Counted from the stretch's first letter, positions 1-5,776 are shown. The stretch is 6,668 nucleotides of DNA from an uncultured Clostridia bacterium (GCA_946535685.1 CAMNDR010000052.1:1-6668); one strand, 5' to 3'. The notes: generated by a model not told the origin, from the sequence alone. A program made the numbers and translations.

Positions 1-677
1 TTGCGGCATTCTCCGGCTCGCATCAGGATGCCATCGCCAAGGGCATGAAGTGGCGCGAGGAAAAGGATCCCGACCACTGGACAGTACCCTATCTGCCGAT
101 CGACCCGACCGATGTGGGCAGAGTCTATGAGGCGGATGTCATCCGCATCAATTCCCAGTCCGGCAAGGGCGGCATCGGCTATCTGCTCGAGACACAGTTC
201 GGTCTCGATCTGCCGAAGCAGATGCGGGAGGAATTCGGCTACATCGTCAAGGGCATTTCCGACCATGCCCACAAGGAACTGCTGCCGAATGAGGTACACG
301 AGATCTTCCAGGATACCTATGTGAACATCACCTCGCCCCTCGAGGTCAAGGAGATCCACTATGTCCAGAAGAACGGCATCCAGGCGACTGTGACGCTCCT
401 GCAGAACGGTCAGGAATTCACCGTCAAGTCCGACGGCGACGGCAGACTTGATGCGGTCACCAATGCCCTCAAGGCGTTCCTCGGCAAGCAGTTCACCATC
501 AAGGTCTATACAGAGCATGCACTGACCGTTTCCTCGAAGTCCGATGCCGTTTCCTATGTCGGCATTGAGGCAGAGGGCAAGGTCTACTGGGGCGTCGGCA
601 TCCGGAAGGATATCTCCGATTCGTCTGCAGCAGCCCTCTTCAGCGCACTCAACCGCTATCTGAACGAGAAAAAATAA
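1..677 (+). CDS. leuA: 2-isopropylmalate synthase, C-terminal part (5' end outside the window)
   Basis: Cytoplasmic enzyme that condenses acetyl-CoA with 2-oxoisovalerate, the first committed step of leucine synthesis. The reading frame is already open at base 3 and ends with TAA at 675-677, leaving about 224 residues. The start of the fragment reads AAFSGSHQDAI, followed by WTVPYLPIDPTDVGR and VIRINSQSGKGGIGYLL. All three are hallmarks of the longer LeuA form found in actinobacteria, fungi and many clostridia. The last 120 or so residues, after TSPLEV, match the position of the C-terminal regulatory domain that binds leucine in this family. The ATG at 45-47 is internal to the enzyme and is not a start. 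The catalytic barrel and metal-binding residues are outside the window. A terminator-like hairpin follows about 80 bases after the stop, so leuA probably ends its transcription unit. The family call is firm; feedback inhibition by leucine is inferred from the family. Confidence 0.93.
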   Translation, partial: AAFSGSHQDAIAKGMKWREEKDPDHWTVPYLPIDPTDVGRVYEADVIRINSQSGKGGIGYLLETQFGLDLPKQMREEFGYIVKGISDHAHKELLPNEVHEIFQDTYVNITSPLEVKEIHYVQKNGIQATVTLLQNGQEFTVKSDGDGRLDAVTNALKAFLGKQFTIKVYTEHALTVSSKSDAVSYVGIEAEGKVYWGVGIRKDISDSSAAALFSALNRYLNEKK

Positions 678-705
678 GGGCAGGTGTGGAGCTTCGCCCC
701 CATCC

Positions 706-724
706 CTGAAAACCACGTTTTCAG
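706..724. repeat. Perfect 8-bp palindrome between leuA and the GH2 gene
   Basis: CTGAAAAC and GTTTTCAG are exact inverted copies separated by CAC. No T run follows on the + strand, so it is a poor terminator by itself. Its size, symmetry and place about 90 bases before the GH2 start would suit a regulator-binding operator, for example for a sugar-responsive repressor. That role is inferred. I see no convincing -35/-10 pair beside it, only weak AT-rich stretches between 718 and 750. Confidence 0.4.
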
Positions 725-757
725 AGTTCACCATAACAGAATACAGAGAAGATACGG

Positions 758-793
758 CGCAGCCCGATCCCGCCCGGGGTCGTGCTGCGTTTT
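758..793 (+). terminator. Rho-independent terminator after leuA, possible leader attenuator of the GH2 gene
   Basis: CGCAGC at 758-763 pairs with GCTGCG at 784-789. After one C-T mismatch the stem continues for seven more pairs, including one T-G, around a four-base loop. TTTT follows at 790-793. The shape is that of an intrinsic terminator, although the T run is short. Only 20 bases separate it from the GH2 start codon, too few for a separate full promoter. The hairpin therefore probably lies inside the GH2 leader or blocks read-through from leuA. A small alternative hairpin, CTGCG-TTTT-CGCAG at 785-798, would use the same 3' arm. Confidence 0.65.
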
Positions 794-813
794 CGCAGAA
801 AGGGAGCGTTTCT

Positions 814-3615
814 ATGCTTGGTTCGATCAATCTGGAAGGAAACTGGCGCTTCTACGCCGATGAAGAAGAGCATTACACGGGCTATCTGCCGCCGGCATCT
901 GCCTATCCGGCACTGGTGCGGCTGCCGGGTACCACGGCACAGAATCACATCGGGAAGCTCAATGAAAAGCGGGAAAAAGGACATCTCACGGAGCTGTACC
1001 CTTACAGCGGCAATGCATGGTTCCGGCGCAGCATCGCCATTCCGGAGGAGCTGCAGGGAAAGCGTGCAGTGCTCTTTCTCGAACGTACCCGCATCACATC
1101 TGTCTGGGTGAACGGGCAGTTTATCGGCACGCAGAACAGCCTGTGTACGCCGCATGTCTATGATCTGTCAGCGTTCAGCGGTGCGGCGGAGCTGGAGATC
1201 TCGCTCTGCGTCAACAACACGCACTACCCGACTGCCGGCGGTCACATGACCTCCAAGGACACCCAGACCAACTGGAACGGCATCACCGGCAGGATCGAGC
1301 TGCAGTTCTATGACGACAACAGTATCACTGCCGTCCGTGCCGTGCCGGATGCGCAGCGCCGGGAGGTCACGCTTTATCTGCAGACACAGGGCACGATCCG
1401 CCTGCTCCGTGCAGCGGGCGAATGGTGCGGCGCAGACGGCAGGATCGCCGAGATCCCGCCCCAAATGCTCACTGTCCGGACGAATGCCGACGGGAAGGCA
1501 TATGTCACGCTTCCGCTTGGCGAGGACGCGCCGCTCTGGGATGAATATACGCCGGTCATCGCCCGGCTCACCCTCCAGCCGTTCGGCAGCAAGGATGTGG
1601 CCGAGGTGAGCTTCGGCCTGTCCGATCTGCATGCAGAGGGCAGGGAGCTGCACAGCCACGGACGCAAGGTCTTTCTGCGTGGAAAGCACGACGGCATGCT
1701 GTTCCCGCTTGAAGGCGCAGCACCGACAGATGTGAAGTCCTGGCTGCGGGTGATGGGCATGGCAAAATCCTATGGCATCAACCACTACCGGTTCCACACC
1801 TGCTGTCCGCCGGATGCGGCATTCACAGCAGCCGATCTGCTCGGCATCTACATGGAGCCGGAGCTGCCGTTCTGGGGCACGTTCGCTGCGCCCGGTGAGG
1901 AAGGCTTCGATCCGCAGGAGCAGGCGTTCCTTGTTACGGAGGGGCGGCGCATCCTTGAGACCTTCGGGAATCATCCGTCCTTCTGCATGTTCTCGCTGGG
2001 AAATGAGCTCTGGGGCAGCGCACAGCGGCTCGGCGAGGGTCTTGCCTATTATCAGTCCTATACGCAGCACATTTTGTTTACGCAGGGAAGCAATAATTTC
2101 CAGTTCTGGCCGAATATCCTGCCAGAGGATGATTTCTTCACCGGCGTCCGGCTCGGCGAAGGCCGACTGCTGCGGGGCAGCTATGGCGCCTGCGACCAGC
2201 CCTATGGCCATGTACAGGCGGAGCGGCCGTCCACGATGCACAGCTATGATGCCGTGATCATGCCAGGATCCCCGGCGGAAGCGGCGCATGATGAGGACAT
2301 TGAGATCCAGTACGGCACCGGTGTGAAGACCGTGCATATAGAGGGCGCAGGCGGCGGTCTGCTCCCGGAAAAGCCCATCATCACGCACGAGATCGGGCAG
2401 TACTGTATGTATCCGGATTTCGGGGAGATCGAAAAATTCACGGGTGTGCTGCAGGCACGGAATTTCGAGATCTTCCGGGAACGGCTGCAGAAAGCAGGCA
2501 TGGGCGACCGTGCAGATGCGTTCTTCAAGGCATCCGGAAAGCTCGCAGTGCAGTGCTATAAAGAGGAGCTTGAGGCGGTCATGCGCTCGGCGCAGATCTC
2601 CGGCTTCCAGCTCCTTGACCTGCAGGATTTCACCGGTCAGGGAACAGCGCTGGTCGGCATCCTCGATGCCTTCATGGACAGCAAGGGGATCACGGACGAG
2701 ACGGAATGGGGCATGTTCTGCTCGGATTCCGTCCTGCTGGGGATCTTTCCGGATTATTGCCTGACAGATAAGCTCTCGATGCAGATCAAGCTGCGCCACT
2801 ATGCGCCGGAGGGCGTGCATGCGCCGCTGCAGTACACGATCCGTCGAGGGCAGAATCTGCTGACTGAGGGCGAGCTCCCGGTGGATGTGGACGGACAGGG
2901 GTTGTTCGATCTCGGGAAGATCGAGGCGGCGCTCCCGCCGGCGACAGCCGTTCACCGCATCGCTGTGACACTCACGCTGCCGCATACGAAGAACAGCTAC
3001 ACGCTTTATCAGTTCCCGGCGGCAGAGATGCCATCGCTCACAAGCACGGACAAGCTCTGCGTGACATCCGATCCGGACGAAGCGGAGCAGGCGCTTGCCA
3101 AGGGCGGGAGCGTGCTCTATCTGGCGGGACATCTGAAGCATACAGTCAGGGGGACGTATTGCACGGATTTCTGGTGCTATCCGATGTTCCGGAGCATCTC
3201 CGAGAGCATGGGCAAGGAAACACCTGTCGGCACACTCGGACTCTGCATCGACAAGCACCATCCGGCGGTCAAGGGCTTACGCTGCGACCGTCACACAACA
3301 CCGCCGTGGTATGATCTCGTGACCCATGCAGATCTGGCAGTCCTGGATGATCTGCCGCTTACACCCATTGTGCAGATGATCGACAATTTCGAGCGCAATC
3401 ATAAGCTCGGTCTGCTGTTTGAGTGCAAGGCAGGCGGCGGACGGCTTCTCGTCTGCACGGCACGGCTCTCCGAGATCACGGAGCGCTATGAGGTGCGGCA
3501 GTTTGCGAAACATCTGCTCGAATATGCCGCATCGCCGGCGTTCAATCCGTCCGCATCGCTGACAACAGCGCAGCTCCGGACAGTTCTTGCGAAGGAGGAA
3601 CATGATGAAGTTTGA
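814..3615 (+). CDS. Glycoside hydrolase family 2 protein (beta-galactosidase/beta-glucuronidase-like), cytoplasmic
   Basis: Predicted retaining exo-glycosidase of family GH2; the sugar it cleaves cannot be read from the sequence. Residues 1-165 form the jelly-roll sugar-binding domain (GNWRFYAD near the start, WFRRSIAIPEEL at 69-80, VWVNGQFIG at 97-105, TNWNGITGRIEL at 152-163). Residues 166-275 fit an Ig-like sandwich and about 280-640 a TIM barrel. SLGNELWG at 394-401 carries the Asn-Glu pair of the family, making Glu398 the likely acid/base. HEIGQY at 525-530 places Glu526 as the likely nucleophile. The C-terminal part (about 745-910, with LGLLFECKAGGGRLLVC) resembles the amidotransferase-like accessory fold of some glycosidases. 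There is no signal peptide, dockerin or membrane segment, so it should act in the cytoplasm on imported oligosaccharides. AGGGAG at 801-806, seven bases before ATG, supports the start. Its stop overlaps the next gene. I am sure of the family and unsure of the specificity. Confidence 0.9.
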   Translation: MLGSINLEGNWRFYADEEEHYTGYLPPASAYPALVRLPGTTAQNHIGKLNEKREKGHLTELYPYSGNAWFRRSIAIPEELQGKRAVLFLERTRITSVWVNGQFIGTQNSLCTPHVYDLSAFSGAAELEISLCVNNTHYPTAGGHMTSKDTQTNWNGITGRIELQFYDDNSITAVRAVPDAQRREVTLYLQTQGTIRLLRAAGEWCGADGRIAEIPPQMLTVRTNADGKAYVTLPLGEDAPLWDEYTPVIARLTLQPFGSKDVAEVSFGLSDLHAEGRELHSHGRKVFLRGKHDGMLFPLEGAAPTDVKSWLRVMGMAKSYGINHYRFHTCCPPDAAFTAADLLGIYMEPELPFWGTFAAPGEEGFDPQEQAFLVTEGRRILETFGNHPSFCMFSLGNELWGSAQRLGEGLAYYQSYTQHILFTQGSNNFQFWPNILPEDDFFTGVRLGEGRLLRGSYGACDQPYGHVQAERPSTMHSYDAVIMPGSPAEAAHDEDIEIQYGTGVKTVHIEGAGGGLLPEKPIITHEIGQYCMYPDFGEIEKFTGVLQARNFEIFRERLQKAGMGDRADAFFKASGKLAVQCYKEELEAVMRSAQISGFQLLDLQDFTGQGTALVGILDAFMDSKGITDETEWGMFCSDSVLLGIFPDYCLTDKLSMQIKLRHYAPEGVHAPLQYTIRRGQNLLTEGELPVDVDGQGLFDLGKIEAALPPATAVHRIAVTLTLPHTKNSYTLYQFPAAEMPSLTSTDKLCVTSDPDEAEQALAKGGSVLYLAGHLKHTVRGTYCTDFWCYPMFRSISESMGKETPVGTLGLCIDKHHPAVKGLRCDRHTTPPWYDLVTHADLAVLDDLPLTPIVQMIDNFERNHKLGLLFECKAGGGRLLVCTARLSEITERYEVRQFAKHLLEYAASPAFNPSASLTTAQLRTVLAKEEHDEV
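3592..3598 (+). promoter_or_regulatory. Strong ribosome binding site inside the GH2 coding end
   Basis: AAGGAGG lies within the last codons of the GH2 gene. It is three bases before the ATG at 3602 and six bases before the ATG at 3605. The six-base gap is closer to the usual spacing, which favours 3605 as the start of the downstream gene. The upstream in-frame TTG at 3587 lies before this site and is unlikely to be used. Confidence 0.75.
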
Positions 3616-3904
3616 CGATTCCTATATGCTGCTGGAGGATATGACCGAGGACAGCAGCTTCCCGAAGAAGCTCACCGGCAGGATGAAACAGCAGCTTGCG
3701 CAGGTCATCACACTGCTGGAACAGGGAAAGCCGTCCCCGGAGAAATTGCAGGCGGCATTTGACCGGATGACGCAGGCGCTGAACCCGCTTGTGGCAGAAT
3801 GCCCGGATGCAGCGGAGATCGTGGCAGCCGATGTGTTGTATATCCTGGACTGGTTCGCACTCGATCTTACGGTCGAGGAGGCACTGCGGAAGCGCAGTTG
3901 GTAA
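3605..3904 (+). CDS. DUF5713-like small protein, coupled to the GH2 gene
   Basis: A 99-residue protein of unknown function. The pattern YMLLEDMTEDSSFPKKL at residues 7-23, a helical middle with a Gly-Lys-Pro turn, an acidic AAEIVAADV segment and the ending EEALRKRSW follow the layout I associate with family DUF5713 (a D-x-x-FPK-x-L start and an E-E/L-x-x-R-x-W end). It appears all-helical and soluble, with no signal peptide. It overlaps the GH2 stop by 11 bases and uses a ribosome binding site inside that gene, so the two are probably translated together. An alternative start at 3602 would add one Met. The overlap suggests a role linked to the hydrolase or its regulation, but nothing in the sequence shows what it does. 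The family call is from memory of the pattern, so moderate. Confidence 0.72.
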   Translation: MKFDDSYMLLEDMTEDSSFPKKLTGRMKQQLAQVITLLEQGKPSPEKLQAAFDRMTQALNPLVAECPDAAEIVAADVLYILDWFALDLTVEEALRKRSW

Positions 3905-3942
3905 AAAGACCCGGAGTAAGACAGATACCTATATAGAAGTTT

Positions 3943-3974
3943 TGCCCCTGAGTGTTACAAAGCACTCAGGGGCA
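3943..3974 (+). terminator. Strong hairpin ending the GH2-DUF5713 unit
   Basis: A perfect 12-bp stem (TGCCCCTGAGTG against CACTCAGGGGCA) closes over an eight-base loop, 38 bases after the DUF5713 stop. The bases that follow (ATTGTGCATATTTATG orientation on the + strand) are T-rich but hold no clean T run. On the minus strand the flank is A-rich. It is best read as a + strand terminator, perhaps also serving as mRNA 3'-end protection. Confidence 0.65.
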
Positions 3975-3996
3975 TTGTGCATATTTATGTTGCTAA

Positions 3997-4094
3997 GCTA
4001 AATCAGAATTTGCGGGGGAGCCCCCGCTGGCAGGATTCTCCCAATGCGCCTTACGGCGCAAAGGTCGAATAGGTTCTGCGCTAAATCAGAATTT
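3997..4094. repeat. Small hairpin-bearing repeat element bounded by 15-bp direct repeats
   Basis: GCTAAATCAGAATTT occurs exactly at 3997-4011 and again at 4080-4094. Between the copies lie two perfect hairpins: GCGGGGG-AG-CCCCCGC at 4012-4027 and TGCGCC-TTAC-GGCGCA at 4045-4060. The second copy also forms a palindrome with the next bases (CTAAAT-CAGA-ATTTAG, 4081-4096). No open frame of interest is present. The structure resembles a short intergenic palindromic unit or miniature mobile element. The stop codon of the next minus-strand gene (4093-4095) lies in the second repeat. Whether other copies exist in the genome cannot be seen here. Confidence 0.6.
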
Positions 4095-4515
4095 AGTGAT
4101 ATACTTTTTCAAAGCCTTCCTGCCAAGAGCATACATCTATTCTATACTTATCAATACACCATTCTTCTCGATTAAATCTTAATTTATTTACATTCAATTG
4201 TATCTCGGCTTCCTCCATACTTAAATAGCAATCGCTTTCAATCTCATCAATCTCATCCAGTTCATCATTTTCATTCCAACCGTAGATAATAAATATATCA
4301 GATTGTGTTAAACTGTCGGTCGCACCAATTACGTATTTTTCTGTAATCTTATAGGTAATACGATAGTCTTTAAAACCGGTTACTTCGGAAAGATATCTCA
4401 TTGCTGTTTTTTCAGCAATAGAGCGACTGGAAAAGAAACCTATATTATATTCTTCAATATGGTTATCATATGAAGATTCCATATCAATCATAACAAGATT
4501 AAAAACTATCTGCAT
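4093..4515 (-). CDS. Hypothetical acidic protein, AT-rich, possibly acquired
   Basis: I do not recognise this 140-residue protein. It is rich in Asp, Glu and Ile, soluble, and has no signal peptide, membrane segment or obvious catalytic motif. It seems to hold two related halves. Residues 3-62 run from a beta-strand through an acidic stretch to GFFSSRSIAEK, then a helix, then ITYKITEKYVIG. Residues 73-131 run from IFIIYGW through an acidic stretch to YLSMEEAE, then a helix, then DKYRIDVCSW. Each half has the order strand, aromatic-Ser turn, Ala-Glu helix, strand seen in small immunity-like or DUF7336-like proteins; this link is tentative. The gene is markedly richer in A and T than both flanks, which suggests transfer. 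AGGAG at 4524-4528 lies eight bases before the ATG, and an exact consensus promoter lies just upstream. It is transcribed alone. A toxin partner is not visible. Confidence 0.75.
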   Translation of the reverse strand: MQIVFNLVMIDMESSYDNHIEEYNIGFFSSRSIAEKTAMRYLSEVTGFKDYRITYKITEKYVIGATDSLTQSDIFIIYGWNENDELDEIDEIESDCYLSMEEAEIQLNVNKLRFNREEWCIDKYRIDVCSWQEGFEKVYH

Positions 4516-4554
4516 ATTGAATGCTCCTGTAAATACCGATTTTTGTCAGTAATA

Positions 4555-4583
4555 ATTATAGCACATCATCTCTGTACTGTCAA
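4555..4583 (-). promoter_or_regulatory. Exact-consensus sigmaA promoter with extended -10, for the AT-rich gene
   Basis: Read on the minus strand, TTGACA (4578-4583) and TATAAT (4555-4560) are separated by exactly 17 bases. TG sits one base before the -10 box, giving an extended -10. Transcription should begin near 4548, leaving a leader of about 33 bases before the ATG at 4515. No operator-like repeat overlaps it, so expression is likely strong and constitutive. Confidence 0.88.
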
Positions 4584-4588
4584 TAGAA

Positions 4589-4631
4589 ACGCCATAGTAC
4601 TTCTGACCTTACATCAGAAATACTATGGCGT
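4589..4631. repeat. Long imperfect palindrome beside the consensus promoter
   Basis: ACGCCATAGTA and TACTATGGCGT are perfect inverted copies of 11 bp. After one C-A mismatch, TTCTGA pairs with TCAGAA around a seven-base loop, so 17 of 18 positions pair. It starts six bases upstream of the -35 box. On the minus strand the stem is followed by TTTCTATTG, a poor T run, so it might be a weak terminator insulating the promoter. It could also be the end of a mobile element or an operator. A 66-codon open frame runs through it on the minus strand (4580-4780), but I do not count that as a gene. Confidence 0.55.
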
Positions 4632-4700
4632 AAAACTTCTTTATACGTACCGTACTTATGAAGACAGGTGTTCGTAAAATAGTTTTTATGATATGAAGAT

Positions 4701-4733
4701 AAGGCTGCGTAACCGCCCAGGTTACGCAGCCTT
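4701..4733. repeat. Perfect 14-bp hairpin, probably a second transcription barrier
   Basis: AAGGCTGCGTAACC pairs without error with GGTTACGCAGCCTT around the loop GCCCA. On the minus strand it lies just after the terminator of the scaffoldin gene and is followed by ATCTTCATATC, without a clean T run. On the + strand TTTCGATTT follows. It may act as a back-up or two-way terminator; a short structured RNA is also possible. Confidence 0.55.
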
Positions 4734-4763
4734 TCGATTTGTCCCTGCACGCCATCACTGCCC

Positions 4764-4796
4764 AAAAAGGCCTGCCCCACGCGGGGGCAGGCCTTT
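4764..4796 (-). terminator. Rho-independent terminator of the scaffoldin gene
   Basis: A perfect 13-bp stem (AAAGGCCTGCCCC against GGGGCAGGCCTTT) with a five-base loop begins 20 bases after the stop of the dockerin-cohesin gene. On the minus strand the 3' arm runs into TTTTT (4764-4768). It is the best-formed terminator in the window. Confidence 0.85.
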
Positions 4797-4815
4797 GGTT
4801 CTGGAAATGCGGTTC

Positions 4816-5631
4816 TTATGATACATCGACCCTGCCGTTAGAGGTCGAGACGGTGCCGGCTTTCATCTCAATGCTGCAGGTGCTGATCTCACTGAATTTC
4901 ACCAGGAGCGATGTACCGGCCGGCACATCTTCGGCAACTCGCAGATCAATGTAGAAAAGCACCGTGTTGTCCGGGATCTTGGCATCGACAACACCATTGA
5001 ACTTCGTGCCGGCGATCTTGCCTGCTGCGTCATTGATGCACAGAGCAAATCCTGCCTCGCCTTCCTCAACGTTCACCAGCGTCAGTGACGGATCAAGCTC
5101 CAGCGCCACAATGAAGGAATTCAGGCCGGTTCCGATATTCGCTGCCGTAACGGGCATTTTTACAATATCCCCCGGAGATGCCGATGCCGCGCCGATGCGC
5201 CAGTTTCCGCCATTGTAACCGGTGTCCGTGGGATCCTCATGACCTGGCTCTGTGCCGGGTTCGGTCGGGCCCGGATTGACCGGCTCCGTCTCGATCTTAT
5301 AGTATTCATAGATCGTGTCCTTGCCGCCTGCACCGACATAGGCTGCATAGACAAGCACCAGCGCCGCATCCGATGCGTTGATGATGCCGTCAGAATTGAT
5401 GTCGGAGACGCTCTCCTGATCCGATGTCAGGCCGCTCTCTCCGCCTGCACCCAGCTTTGCTGCTGCGATCAGGATCTGCGCTGCGTCGCTTGCATTGACA
5501 TAGGCATCGCTGTTGACATCGCCAAGCGCCAGTGCATCATCGGCAAAGAGCATCTGAGCGCCGCTGGTCAGGCAGACAGCCGTCATGGTGAGTGCTGCTG
5601 CGGCACTGCTGATTCGTTTTGCAAAATTCAT
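4816..5631 (-). CDS. Secreted dockerin-cohesin protein, probable adaptor scaffoldin
   Basis: A 271-residue cellulosome-type linker protein. Residues 1-30 form a signal peptide (Lys5 and Arg6, then a hydrophobic core, cleavage likely after AQMLFA). The Cys at 20 lacks a proper lipobox. Residues 37-103 are a type I dockerin with two complete calcium loops: D38-N40-D42-N46-D49 and D77-N79-D81-N85-D88. Both are followed by a helix ending in a GAGG turn. Residues 104-142 are a Pro/Thr/Glu/Gly linker. Residues 144-271 fit one cohesin: it begins WRIGAASASPGDIVKMPVTA, continues FIVALELDPSLTLVNV, and ends at the last strand. There is no catalytic domain, sortase motif or surface-binding repeat. By family knowledge it should plug into another scaffoldin through its dockerin and hold a dockerin enzyme in its cohesin. 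Known Ruminococcus adaptors of the ScaC type have one of each module, usually in the opposite order. AAGGGGG lies nine bases before the ATG. Binding specificities are unknown. Confidence 0.88.
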   Translation of the reverse strand: MNFAKRISSAAAALTMTAVCLTSGAQMLFADDALALGDVNSDAYVNASDAAQILIAAAKLGAGGESGLTSDQESVSDINSDGIINASDAALVLVYAAYVGAGGKDTIYEYYKIETEPVNPGPTEPGTEPGHEDPTDTGYNGGNWRIGAASASPGDIVKMPVTAANIGTGLNSFIVALELDPSLTLVNVEEGEAGFALCINDAAGKIAGTKFNGVVDAKIPDNTVLFYIDLRVAEDVPAGTSLLVKFSEISTCSIEMKAGTVSTSNGRVDVS

Positions 5632-5683
5632 GTGAATGATCCCCCTTTATTGGTTGATGGTCTGCAGAAATTCTGCTGTATTC

Positions 5684-5712
5684 AGTATACCACAGGATGC
5701 GCCGCTGTGCAA
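5684..5712 (-). promoter_or_regulatory. Probable promoter of the dockerin-cohesin gene
   Basis: On the minus strand TTGCAC (5707-5712) and TATACT (5684-5689) are 17 bases apart. TG stands one base before the -10 box, making an extended -10 that can make up for the weak -35. The leader would be about 45 bases. A lone TTGACA at 5739-5744 has no matching -10 at the right distance. Confidence 0.6.
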
Positions 5713-5776
5713 TCGCATCAGACCGTTTTTGGAGATTCTGTCAAATCAAAGCGATTTTTTTGGATATAATGACAAA

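Noticed and set aside
678..813. Riboswitch or T-box in the leuA-GH2 gap
   Set aside because: The gap is too short and lacks T-box or known aptamer landmarks. Only the palindrome and one terminator-like hairpin are visible.
1168..3261. A 697-codon open frame antisense to the GH2 gene
   Set aside because: It mirrors the codon pattern of the G+C-rich GH2 gene, has no recognisable domain and an unlikely Cys/His/Arg-rich composition. The GH2 frame carries clear family motifs.
3789..4001. A 70-codon + strand frame overlapping the DUF5713-like gene and its terminator
   Set aside because: It crosses the terminator hairpin, has no ribosome binding site and no protein-like composition.
4580..4780. 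A 66-codon minus-strand frame across the hairpins
   Set aside because: It runs through two hairpins and the start of the scaffoldin terminator stem. No ribosome binding site or family similarity supports it.
4816..5631. Lipoprotein anchoring of the scaffoldin through Cys20
   Set aside because: The residues before the Cys (Thr-Ala-Val) do not form a lipobox, and a normal cleavage site follows at about residue 30.
5739..5744. TTGACA on the minus strand upstream of the scaffoldin gene
   Set aside because: No -10-like sequence lies 16-18 bases downstream. The pair at 5684-5712 fits better.
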